A stretch of DNA of 64,000 bases, taken from Dendrophyllia cribrosa. Its lineage: Eukaryota; Cnidaria; Anthozoa; Scleractinia; Dendrophylliidae. The notes beneath the pieces were generated by a model, which was not told the origin of the DNA, ran no database searches, and worked only from the letters and a program-made list of their open reading frames with translations. Every line of letters begins with the position of its first letter. Positions within the stretch are counted from its first letter, which is position 1. Where the stretch lies: contig JAJLRJ010000014.1 of assembly GCA_024195265.1 (NCBI GenBank), positions 23,565,009 to 23,629,008 of the forward strand, written 5' to 3'. Positions 36,201 to 48,200 of this stretch are shown piece after piece. A program made the translations under genes and the position numbers.

Positions 36201-39200
36201 AAGAGTTTCAGGCACATTACACATCAAGGGACCGAAGTCTTAGAAGCTAAAGGGGGAATAAAACACATATTTGGAAACTTGCTATTACCACTGATGCCTG
36301 CATCGACATTTTCTTCCTCAGCTTTTTCTGAAAATGGACATGAAAGTGGTGTGTAAGAATAATGCAACACTGTTCAAGATATTAAATGACAAGTGAGATT
36401 TTTTAATACTTAAGATAAAATGTAACACTTGAACCAACTCGGTTTTTGACGAACTCCTTGTCAATATCAAGACAAGGTGAGAAAGAGATGAAGATGAAAA
36501 TTGAAAGAACTACGTAAAAATTGGCATTCCCATGAGGTGTAAGGTAACTTGAATAATCAGTGCATATTAATAAAAACAGTTAGGCATAGTTTTTAGATAC
36601 AAGCATCCTGAATTACTGATACCTTCAACTAAGATCTCAGCTTCACACTGGTCCTGTCCAGCTTGATTCTTTACAACACACTTGTAAATAGCCTCATCCT
36701 CTACTTTTACTGGGTCCACCCTGAGCACATGAATGTCATAATCTGACAGCAATTTACAGCGCTCGTCTGCCTCTATCACTTCATCATCTCTGTACCAGGT
36801 CACAGTAACTGGTTGAGAGCCAAGGTATTTGATTTGAAGCTCAAGCTTATCTCCCTCTGTGATATCTTGATCAGCAAATTTCTGAACCAGGACTGGCTTT
36901 CTGATACTGTTAAAAGATGAAATGTCTTACTAAGAAACTTCATAAACTTTGTAATGCTGTTTATTAACATTATACGATCTTTAACACAAAATAGGTTTAT
37001 TAAAAAATAACTTTAACCATAAGTCATGATGCTTGAGTGTAGAAACAAGAACAGCAGCAAAATGCCAGGAAGGCATCTTAAAACAACATGGAGTATATCA
37101 GAAAACCGAAAAAATAAATATGTTAAACAGGAAAACATTGCAAGTTACTCACATCACTTTCTCATCATTTGAAGGCTCTGTGGATAAGAAAAAAAATATA
37201 AAGTAAATTATTTAAAATTCCAGGTAGGGCTGGATAATGGCACTTGAAAATATATATTCAAATTAAAGTTGACAACACACCATCCTCAGTTGTGATATGA
37301 AAGAATTACAAATTGTTTTTAAAACAGGTGAACATTCATATGCAAATCACAAGACAAGGAAAAACAGAGATCCTTATAAGAGATCCTTGGCAGTTACAAG
37401 AAGCACAAAAATCTGGGTGGAGCAAAAACCCCTTCAAGTCACATGACCTATTTCCCAGGCCCCCAGCAGTATGTGAGAAAATCATTTTCCACTTATTTCG
37501 TTGCACTCAGTCAGTAGAAAATTACCCTCATCATCATTTCACCGAGAAGTTGGTTGAAAAAACGAGACACTGCCGAGTTTGTTTTACCGACTTCAAGGTG
37601 TTTGGATATCTGATGAAATGGTCTTTCAAGTGTTTGATATAGCTTCTCAAACTGATCCGGAGAAAATACGGAGAAAACAAAGGAATAACATGGCCAAAAA
37701 ATATTAAAATTGTGTCATGCTTACGATTTTCTTTGCTCAGACTTGATGAATTATTAAGGACTTTTAGAACACTAGATCTCCACTCGTCAGCTCTGCTACC
37801 ATAAACCTTATATGTTACGTGCACATACCTTCAACTATTAACTCAGACGAAGTACTCAGCTCTCGATCACTGCTCCGCAGTGTACACTGGTACAGCCCTT
37901 CATCTTTGACACCAGCTTTCTTGATCACCACCTTACTACTATGTTCATCAGTAACGATCTTTACTCTCTGACCCTCTCTCACAGGCTGCATGTCCTTGAG
38001 CCAAGATGCAGTGGTAGCAGCATCGCTAACAAAGCACACCTCCAGGGTGGCAGGTTCTCCTTCATCAACTTCCACATCCTCTAGCTCCTTTGTTATTTGA
38101 AGGCCACAGGGTTCTTCTTCTTCTGCCTTTTTAATTTCTGTAATTTAAATACAGTCAAACCTCTTGTTACTTGTAAGTAACAACACAATATGGCAGAAAG
38201 GTGGTAACCTAGAGCAGGGTAGTTGCTCACAAGAGGTTTCGAATAGAGCGATTGGAATGTAATAAATTGAAAAGAATTCCGGTATCAAGGACAAGAAGGC
38301 ACTTTAATAAGAGATTGCAGGTGGTTGTGCTAATTTCATTCAAACGTGACAAAAACATTGGCAACTTTCTAGTTACGAGCGCACTGAAATCTGACGATGT
38401 ACCGGGAACTTTCAAATGCACACGCACACGATGTAACACTTGTCCTTTCATTCACAACGCGGACAAAATAACAGGACCCAAACGATCTATTAAAATCACT
38501 GATCGTTTTACATGCACCTCCGTAAATGTTATCTACTGCATAACATGTACTTTTTGCAAAAAGATATACATTGGCGAAACAGGGAGAAGACTGGGCGACC
38601 GTTTTCGTGAACATCTCCGAGACGTTGAAAAAAATGACAAAGACGCATCCAAACCAGTCGCGCGCCATTTTAATCTTACTAACCATTCTAAACAACACAT
38701 GACAATCTGCGGCCTTTCCCTACACCAGGGTAACACAGAAAGCCGTAAAAACCTAGAACAAAAAATCATCTTTCAAATCGGCACTCTCAAACCCCACGGA
38801 ATCAACGAACGCTTTTCATTCAACTAATCTACATTTGTTTTTCACGTCACCAAATTTCTACCAATAGCGTAGCTCCACCGCTTACTATATAAAACCACAC
38901 ACTACCCACAATTCCTTGATTCGCTCCGACGAAGGGCTAGCGCTCGAAACGTCAGCTATTTGAATCTTTTTACGGTGGTCAATTTACCTTATCGACTCAG
39001 TCGATAAAACTAAATTCTCGTAATTGTTGTGTGTGAGAGGTTATCACATACAGAGGTTCAACATTAATGCGGCAGTATAAGATTTGAGCCTACGAAACAC
39101 ACCAGCTGCAGAAAAACGGTATGGCTGAAAGACTGTCAAAAAAGGAATTAGCCAAGAAGCAAAGCCATTTTATAGGATAATCATTCAGTCGAGTGTGTTA

Positions 39201-42200
39201 TCCTCCTTCTTATAATAAGGCTCTATTTATGCACTTCATCGTGTTAAATCAATGCAAGTTGATTGATTGACTTAACTAGATCAGATGGGGGCTATCGAAT
39301 GAGATGAAATATACTGTCTGATACCCATTAACCACTTTTGTACTATGTGATGCATCTTATCCAATGAAAAGGCTCAAATGCACTGGTGGGTTATAACTTG
39401 CTTAAGCCATTTTTGTCCTCTTCTATGAAATCAGGTGGGGGCATCTAATAAGATCGAATATTTTGTCCGAAACCTGTTTACCACTTTTGTTTGAGACATC
39501 CAATGGGATGGCCAAAATGAATAAAACATGAAAGCAATGCCCATTTTTACCACAATTGCTGGTAATCTCTCGTTGTGGTAAAAAACAGATTTCCACCAGT
39601 TTTCCGTGGTGTGGACTCTTATTTACCACGATTTATGTCATCACATGGTCAAAATTTGTTGCTGACTCACTCGGCTGCGCCTCGTGAGTCCACATTTTGA
39701 CCATGTGATGACGTAAATCGTGGTAAATAAGAGTCCACACCACGGAAAACCAGTGGAAATTTGCTAATTTTTCACAGAAAACATACCATCGACCAGCAAC
39801 TCCACTTCGCAAATAGCTTTCCCTGCATCACTTTTAGCCACACACTTGTACATTCCTTCGTCATCCAGCTCTGTTTTATCTATAACAAGCTTGTGCTCAT
39901 CTCCCTCTGACTGCACAGATATTCGCTCATTTGGGTGAACTGGCTCATCCTCTATATACCACTGGACAACTGGGGTAGGCTGTCCAATGACCCTGACCTT
40001 AAGTTCTGCTTTGTTACCTTCAGTGACCTTTACATCCTGGGGAACTTCTACAAAATCGGGCAATATGGCCTCTGCAGCAACTGGTAGTGTTAGTTCGACA
40101 GGTTCGTATTCCAGGGCTGAGATGGTGTCTGGAATCAGAGGTGCATCCCTTTGTCCAGGTAAGGCAAGCTATAAGAAACACGAAATATGGAGTTCATTTT
40201 GTTGTCATTGTTATAGCTTAACATTTAATTGTAATGCTGATCACTCAAAAGGGCTAAGATTGTATACTATCAAGACCAATTGTTTTGGTTTTTGATTTTT
40301 TTTTCTTTGTTTTCCGTTCTATTGAGAAAAATAAATTGAAATTGGCTTCTCACCCAATCCCCCATCCTTCCGCCAACCAGTAATCAATGCAGTTACAATG
40401 TACATGTAATATTGGAGAAAATGTTAATTAAAAGTTGTAAAAAAAATAATCACTCTCATAGACCTTTTTACCAATATGGCAGCTATATTGATTTCGCCCC
40501 CTGTGCATCCCATAATGAAATTAATTTATGCCTTTGTTCATAATTTCGTGCAGTCCACCATCCGGCAATTCGTTGATGGAAAGATATCTGATGATCAACG
40601 TGCAAAACAGCAAGCGTCTGAGAAGGATCAAGATCCAATCAGAATCGTGCTCCCATTCAAAGACCAGAAATCTGCTGACTCAGTTAGAAGACAACTTAGA
40701 GACCTCAGCCGCAGGATAAATGCAGAAATTAGTCCTGTGTACACCAGTCGAAAGATCAAGGACGAAATCAAAGTGAAGGAAGACAAGCCGCCCCTTGTGA
40801 ATCAACAATGCGTTGTATACCATTTTCAGTGTGATCTGTGTGATGCAGGTTATGTCGGCTACACATGCCGACACTTACATCAACGCATTGAAGAACACAA
40901 GGGGTCGGCAGTCGGAAACCACCTCAGAGAGCAGCATGATATGGACTTGAATGACATTGCGCGAAGTTTTAAGATTTTAAAGAAGTGTCAGAACAAATTT
41001 GATTGTCTTATTTTTTAAATGCTTTTTATCAAAGAACTCAAGCCAACACTGAACAAACAGTGCGACTCAATCCGCGCTAAGTTATTTGTTTAGAAAGTCC
41101 TTTTAACTCTTGTTTTATTTATTTAATTAGTTTGATTTTTTATCACCTGTATTTACATATTTTACCACATTTTTGTGCTCTCTACATTCTTATGCTTTTA
41201 TACTGTAATATATTTATGCAAATTCTGTATTCTTACATCCACTTGAAAATGACCTCGGAGAGGTCGAAACGTCGTGATTTTTTATCGCTAATTTTTATAG
41301 TAAAATCTTTTACTAAAAAACTACTTGTTCATAATTACTTTTTGTATGGTCATTATGGGATGCCCAGGGGCTGACATCAATATGGTTGCCGCATTATTAA
41401 AACGAATTTAAAATCTGTTCGTTAATCTGCAGCTGTTTCTTGAATACCTGAACCTCGTCAAATGCTGGTTTTCCTTTTGGAACATCCTTTTCAGACACCT
41501 CATGCTTCTCTTTGGTAGGGAGATCTTCTTCCTTAACTGGCAATTCAAGCTTTATTTCACCAAATGGTGTTGAGCTTACTGGGATGCCCGATTGTACAAC
41601 AACTAGTTTCTCAGTGGGTTTCAGTTCGACTTCTTCTACTTCATCTTCTCCTACAGAACATATAAACATTTGTTAAATGTCTGGGCTGTAAAATGAGTCC
41701 CACAGACATCTTTTAGCTGCTGTTCTGAAAAACCTTTTTATTTCAGGGTTAATGATGATCCATGTACTCATAAGTCTATGGATAAAGTCCCACAGTGTGA
41801 CCATTCAAATGAAAGCTCTTAAACACAAATTTCCTCTGGACAAAATTAAACTTGGGATTTTTGTAGCATAAAGGACTGTTTATCGGTTCCAACATTTGCC
41901 CAAAATCCTTCCAACAAAATAAACATGCAGAGGGGCTGTTCAAATGGCTCAAATTCATTGTGAGGAACTGGGAACGCCTTATGAGTAGAAATATTGAATG
42001 AAGTGTTCAATGGCTTCAACATAATCCAACATTTTCAAGAACGAAGGAAATGTTGGAGTGATGTTGGATGAAAATTTGAACCAATTTAAATTTTTTTGGA
42101 ATGCACTTCCAACAAGCTTCCAACATTTTTTAACACTTTCACAATGTTGGACGACCTGTTCAAATGGTCCAACATTTCGTTCAACAACATGTTGGATAAC

Positions 42201-45200
42201 TGTTGGTGCAAATGTATGAACCATTTAAACAGACCTTATATAAGTTCCATACCTGTCACCAACAGCTCTGCTTCAGAGATTGCTTTTCCAAAATCATTTG
42301 ACACTACACATCTGTATTGGCCTTCGTCTTGGAGCCGAGCAGAATTAATGATGAGGACACACCCATCACTGTCGTCAAACTCAATCCTAAAGTTGCCTCC
42401 ATCCTCTATTGGCTGTTCATCTTTAAACCACTCAATTTCCGGTTCTGGTTCTCCACTTATCCTAACTTCAAGTTTTGCAGGACTACCCTCCTCGACTTCC
42501 TGAGACTTCAAAGGTTGGATGAATTTGGGTGATTCACCTTCAGGCTGTTTTGCTGTTAAGTAGGAAGAAAAAATATAACTTCTCAAACAATGTTTTGCTG
42601 CTGCTATAACTGGTACCAATCGGCTTTTCTGAATGTAAGTGTTGATTCATGAATTTGGTGGTACACAAAGTAGATATCCCCTAGCTGATAATTATTGTAA
42701 TTCTTGTTACTTGACTGCTAACTGCACTTTCCATATAACAAAGAAACTGTGCCGTTCAAAACCCAACTAAAAATTTTGTTTAAATTGCTGCCAATCATAA
42801 CTACCATGACAAACAATGGACCGCTAAAAACGGAAACAGGTAAAAATAAATGGATCAAATACACAACTGGCAAATTTGACGTTTCTGATTCCAGGGAAGT
42901 TCGCTAAGCCAAGGTGATTGACAGCAGTTGATTTGAGTTTACATGTCACTGAAAGGTGCATTAATAATGCATGGGATAGTACCCTTTTGCAGAAATTGGG
43001 CATAGGTTGCTGCCTGCAACTTTTAACCCCTTTACTGAGAGTTACCAAAATAAAGATTCAAGAAAACAAATCATTTTGAAAGATACTGAAAAACAATCAT
43101 TTCCATAACAAAGTATTGCACTGCTGAAGAACTTTTTTTATTTCAATGGTTACTTTTGGAATTTTATACACAGACTCAATTTAAGTCAGATCCACCTTGT
43201 AGAGCAAAATGAACAGCACCACAGGAAAGTACTGCTCAATAGTTTTCATTGCAATGGTCACACTGTAGGATTTCATCCACAGATGCAAAGCTGACTCTTG
43301 CAGTGGAAGAGCTATGAATTCTGGGGCCACAACTCACCCTCTATGTTGACATTGAAGTTTCTTGTTGCAGTTCCTGCCGGACTGGTAGCTTTACACTGAT
43401 AGGTTCCTGAGTCCTCTGGTTGTGCCCCAACAATAGTCAGCACATGCTTGTCTTCTTTCACATCAGTTTTATATTTGCTGTTTGTTCGACTGATGGGTTT
43501 GTCATCTTTGTACCATTTCACTGATGGCTTTGGCTTTCCTGTTACATCAACTTGCAGTGTTACATCACCTCCTTCGTCAATCTGCATTGGAACCTCCCTG
43601 GCTTGGTCTGAGAACTGGGGCGCGATCAACTTTTCCTTGACAGTTAATGCTGCTGAACAAACAGCCTTTCCCTCCACATTGGACGCAATGCATTTGTACC
43701 TTCCTTTGTCTCTTGCTTCACAGTCATTGATAGTGAGAATGTGACGGTCGTCACCCACTGATTCCACCACAAATCGTCCATCAGTTGTAATTGTTTTGTC
43801 AGATGTAAGCCATTGCACTTCTGGTTGTGGGTTGCCTTGGACTCTGACACTGAAGCTTTGAGAATCTCCTTCAAAAGCATTAACATCTTTCATCTTCTCC
43901 AAGAATTCTGGCTTCGTTTGAGGCTCAATGGCATCAATTTCATTGACAAGAAGTTCCAAGGTAGACGTTGCTGATCCAAGATCATTCTGCGCTTTGCATC
44001 GATACTCACCTTCATCATCCAACACAGCACTTTTAAAGCAAAGCGAGTAAACATCACCATCAATGTCACTAGTTACACGCTTATCTGTTTCTATGGGCTC
44101 GCCATCTCTTAGCCATGTTACATTTGGACTAGGAGCCCCTGATACTTTACAGGTAAGCTTGGCTGCATTTCCTTCAGTAACTTCTACAGGAGTGGTTACT
44201 GCTGTGACTTCAGGTCTAACACCATCTACAGAATCGTTGCCTTAAATGGAATAAAAATGACATGTTAAAAGCAAAAGAAATCTTAAAGGAGACGTTTCTT
44301 TAATATAATGCTTCCTGATAAGGATTAATTACTATGTAAAGGAAAACTTCCTTAACATACATTTTTTGACAAAAAAAAAACTATCAGGCGACCCAACTAC
44401 TGATTTTAAGATCTCCAGTCCTGCAAGAATAGGTAGTTGCAATCCAACAAATGGCAAATAGAAGTGGATAAAAGGTGAAATGAATTATGGCCTTGAAAAT
44501 ATTCAATACCAATTTCTTCCCAGACAACTGGATAATTTCAGTACTCCAATATCAATAAACAACAAATGGTTCTTGTATTTTGTATTTACAATGTACTGTC
44601 TTAATGTTCAAAAGCAATTAATATGTCGTGGAACAGAACCTCTGATTTTATTGCCTACAATATTCACAATAACTTGTCTTTCTTTTTTGGGCAAAAAATT
44701 ATGTGCAAGTGCTATCTAGTATTTACCCTTAATGGTGACATTGAATGTGCTTGTGCTATCATCGGTTGTCTCACACTTGTACACCCCTGAATCCTCAGGA
44801 GACGCATTTTTAATTGTCAAGGTATGCACGCCTCCTTTGGCATCAATATCATAGTGACTGCTCTGCTTGATGGGTTCATCATCTTTAAGCCAATTAACTT
44901 TGGGATGGTCGGCACTCATCAAAGCCTTCAGTGTCACATCCTGGCCTTCTGTGAAGTCCAATGGGATTTCAGCAGCATCCAGAGTCTTTGCCAAGTCGGA
45001 TTTAGGAGTGACCACCAATTGTGCAGTGCAGAAGTCTTTCCCAGCTTCATTCATGGCGAAACACTTGAACTCACCGGCATCGGAGGGTTTGCAGTTTTCA
45101 ATAACCAGTGAGAACAACTCTGGCTCATCGTCATCAACATCATCGATTATCATGGTGCGACCCTCATCTTCCAGTTGTACACCATCTTTGAACCATTCCA

Positions 45201-48200
45201 CAACTGGTTCAGGTTTTCCAACAGTGCGGACATCAAAGCAAGCATTCTCCCCTTCTATCACATTTAAATTCTTTATCTTCTCTTTAAACACTGGTAATGC
45301 CATTCCTTCTTCAACTATAACCTCTGTAGCAGACGTCACCACACCTTGGTCATTCTCTATTTGACACATGTAGTCTCCTTCATCGTCTATTGTTGAGACT
45401 TCAATGGACAGGATACAAACTGTACCGTCAAATGAGGTTGATATTCGCTCGTCATCCATAATAGGAATGTTATCATGGAACCATCTCACTTCGGCATCAG
45501 TTGCACCAGAGACATGACATTCGAGAACCACAGGCTGTCCTTGAAGAACTTCTACTTCTTCCAGTGATTTAGTGATCTCTGGCACTAGGAGGCCTGGCTT
45601 TGCACCTGAAGCATGCAGGTTGAAGTGAAAAAAGATGCTTAAACCAAATCAATATACAGGTACATTATGTTAGTCATTGTTAGCGCATTTGTTATGAGAT
45701 GAAGAGGTTGTGCCTGTCTAACTAAAGGTTTTTAGTTGCAATAGTTAGGTTTTAGCTGTCTGATTTTACATGATGCATTACAAAGCCTTTGCCATTAACT
45801 AACAATTTAAGCACAGTTTTAACGCAACATTTACCAAAGAGGAAAGCATAATACAAAATTTAAGTCTATGCCTCAGATATTACCAAAAGACTGCTCAAAG
45901 AGGAAGAAAAATATGCCTTCAAAACAAGAGCAACATGAAAATAAAGGAGCTACCTTTAATCTCAACATTAAAAGCACGAGTTCCAACTCCAGCTTGGTTT
46001 GTGGCAGTAAGTGTGTACGTTCCTTTGTCATCTATTGTCGGACTTTCAATCAGCAAGGTGTGCAAGTCATCCTTTGAGGTGATGGTAATATGTTCACCGT
46101 CTTGCAGGGGAACTTTGTCTTTGTCCCACTCTACTTCAGGTTGTGGCTTGCCGTGTACTCTTGTTTCCAGCTTGATATCTCCTTCATTAGTTATTTCAAA
46201 TGGTACAACAGATTCATCCCCAACAAATGAAGGTCTCTCGAGCTCAGATGGCACCTCTGGTGGCTGGGCGCCCTCCTTCCCTTCAAAATCTACTGTGAAT
46301 GTCTTCCATGCCATGCCTGCTTTATTTGAAGCAGTACATTTGTAAAGACCCTTGTCGTCTGGAGTGGCGCTCTTAATAACCAATGTATGCACCCTTTCTT
46401 TTGACCATAGCTGAACATGGTTGCTCTCTTGTATAGGTTTTCCATCCTTAGACCACTCAATCTCCGGCTCGCCACTGAAACGAACCTGCAGCTTGACATC
46501 TCCATCATCTGAAATAATAAATGATGGCGCATTCTCTGGTAGTTCCATAACTCTCGGAGGGGCCATAGCCTCTTCTACAGGATAAACTGGTTTAGATTTC
46601 ACACCATCCATGTTAACAGTGTAAGTCCTCATTGTTTTGCCCGCTGGATTGGTTGCTGTGCAGGTATACTTTCCCTCATCTTCTGGCGAGGCTCCTTTGA
46701 TGACTAGGCTATAAACATTGTCTCCTTTGTTCAAAATGCTGACATGGTCGCTCTCCTCTATCGGTTTGTCATTATGCGTCCACTCAATTTCTGGGGTAGG
46801 ATTCCCAGAAACTTTTACTTCCATGGTGACATCACCATCATCTGAAATTTGAAAAGGACTTTCTAAATGTTCTTGGAAAGAGGGCATCACCCAGTCTGCA
46901 TAGCCTTCTATGTTCACATCAAAACTTCTGGTGGCAGTTCCAGCATTGTTTGATGCCATGCACATGTATGTTCCTTTATCCTTTGGAGTAGGACCCTGAA
47001 TCACCAAAGTGTGTCTATCACCATCAGAATCTAATGACAGACTCTCACTATCTGGTAAGGGATTATCATCCTTTAGCCACTCCACCTCTGGAAGGGGCTT
47101 GCCACTGACCCTCACTTCCAGTTTCACATCGCCATCATTGTTAACCTCGAAGGGACTGCAACCTTTTGGCAATTCAATGAAATAAGGAGCTTCACGTTCC
47201 TTTGTTGTAGTGGTTAACTCAAATGTTTGGCCCTCTCTTGCGGCTGAAAGCTTCTTCTTTTCTGGTTTAGATTTAGCTATTTCGGGTTTGGCTGTTTTAT
47301 TGTGGGGCTGTGGCTCAACAGTAACACTCACTGGTTCTTCCAATTCTGCATTAACCTGGAACTCAAATGGCACTTCAAACTCAGCCCTTAAAGATTCTTC
47401 AACGATGGGTTCAATCTCTCCAGATGATGGAACAACTACTAAACTTGCCTTGCACGATGCCTCCCCAGCTTCATTGAAAGCCACACACTTAAATGTCCCA
47501 GCATCTTTGAATGTGGTCTGCTCAATGGTGAGAGAGAATTTCCCATTGTCAACATCTTCTTTAATAACAAATCTTCCCGTGTCGTCTATCACTTGGCCAT
47601 TCTTTAACCAATCAACCTCTGGGGGTGGATTACCAGCTATAATCACGCTGAAGGTTACAGCTTGACCTGCTGATATCGTCTGACTTTCTGGTTTCTGTTT
47701 AAACAAGGGTGCACTGTTGTCTTCTTCGACAAGTAGTTCACACTCTGTTGTTGCCATGCCAAAGTCATTTTTAGCAACACACTGGTAATCAGCTTCATCA
47801 TCCAGCTCTGCACGCAACAATATCAAACGACAGATTTTACCATCAAACTCTGTCCGAACACGGGTTGTCTGTCTTACTCGTGAATCATCCTTGTGCCACT
47901 CAATGGATATTTCAGGCGAACCAATTACTTCACATTCCAAGGTAACAGGAGAGTTTTCAACAGCTTTTGGGCATTGTAGGGTCTTTACAAACTTCGGTGC
48001 CTGTCCTTGTGGCTTTGCAGCTATACAAAAACAAATGCATTAAGCAAATTTCTTCCACGTTTCTCCGAAGTTCACTCCGGTGACTGCATGAGAGCATGTA
48101 TGATGTACGAGCAGAATATAACACACCAGCCGAGGTACAAAACAGCATCCTTAATTAATACCAACACCAACTGCCATGTAAACAAGCTTCTTTGGTAGCT

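Larger units (their letters stand above)
38249..39023 (+). mobile_element. Penelope-like element, 5'-truncated 3' fragment
   Basis: In the intron between exons 15 and 16, opposite to the host gene. It holds the C-terminal GIY-YIG coding part, an AT-rich trailer, a hammerhead-like motif (38924-38960) and a terminal unit ending TAAATTCTCG at 39019. The reverse transcriptase part is missing. The terminal unit also occurs as a palindrome at 17845-18016. Confidence 0.8.
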
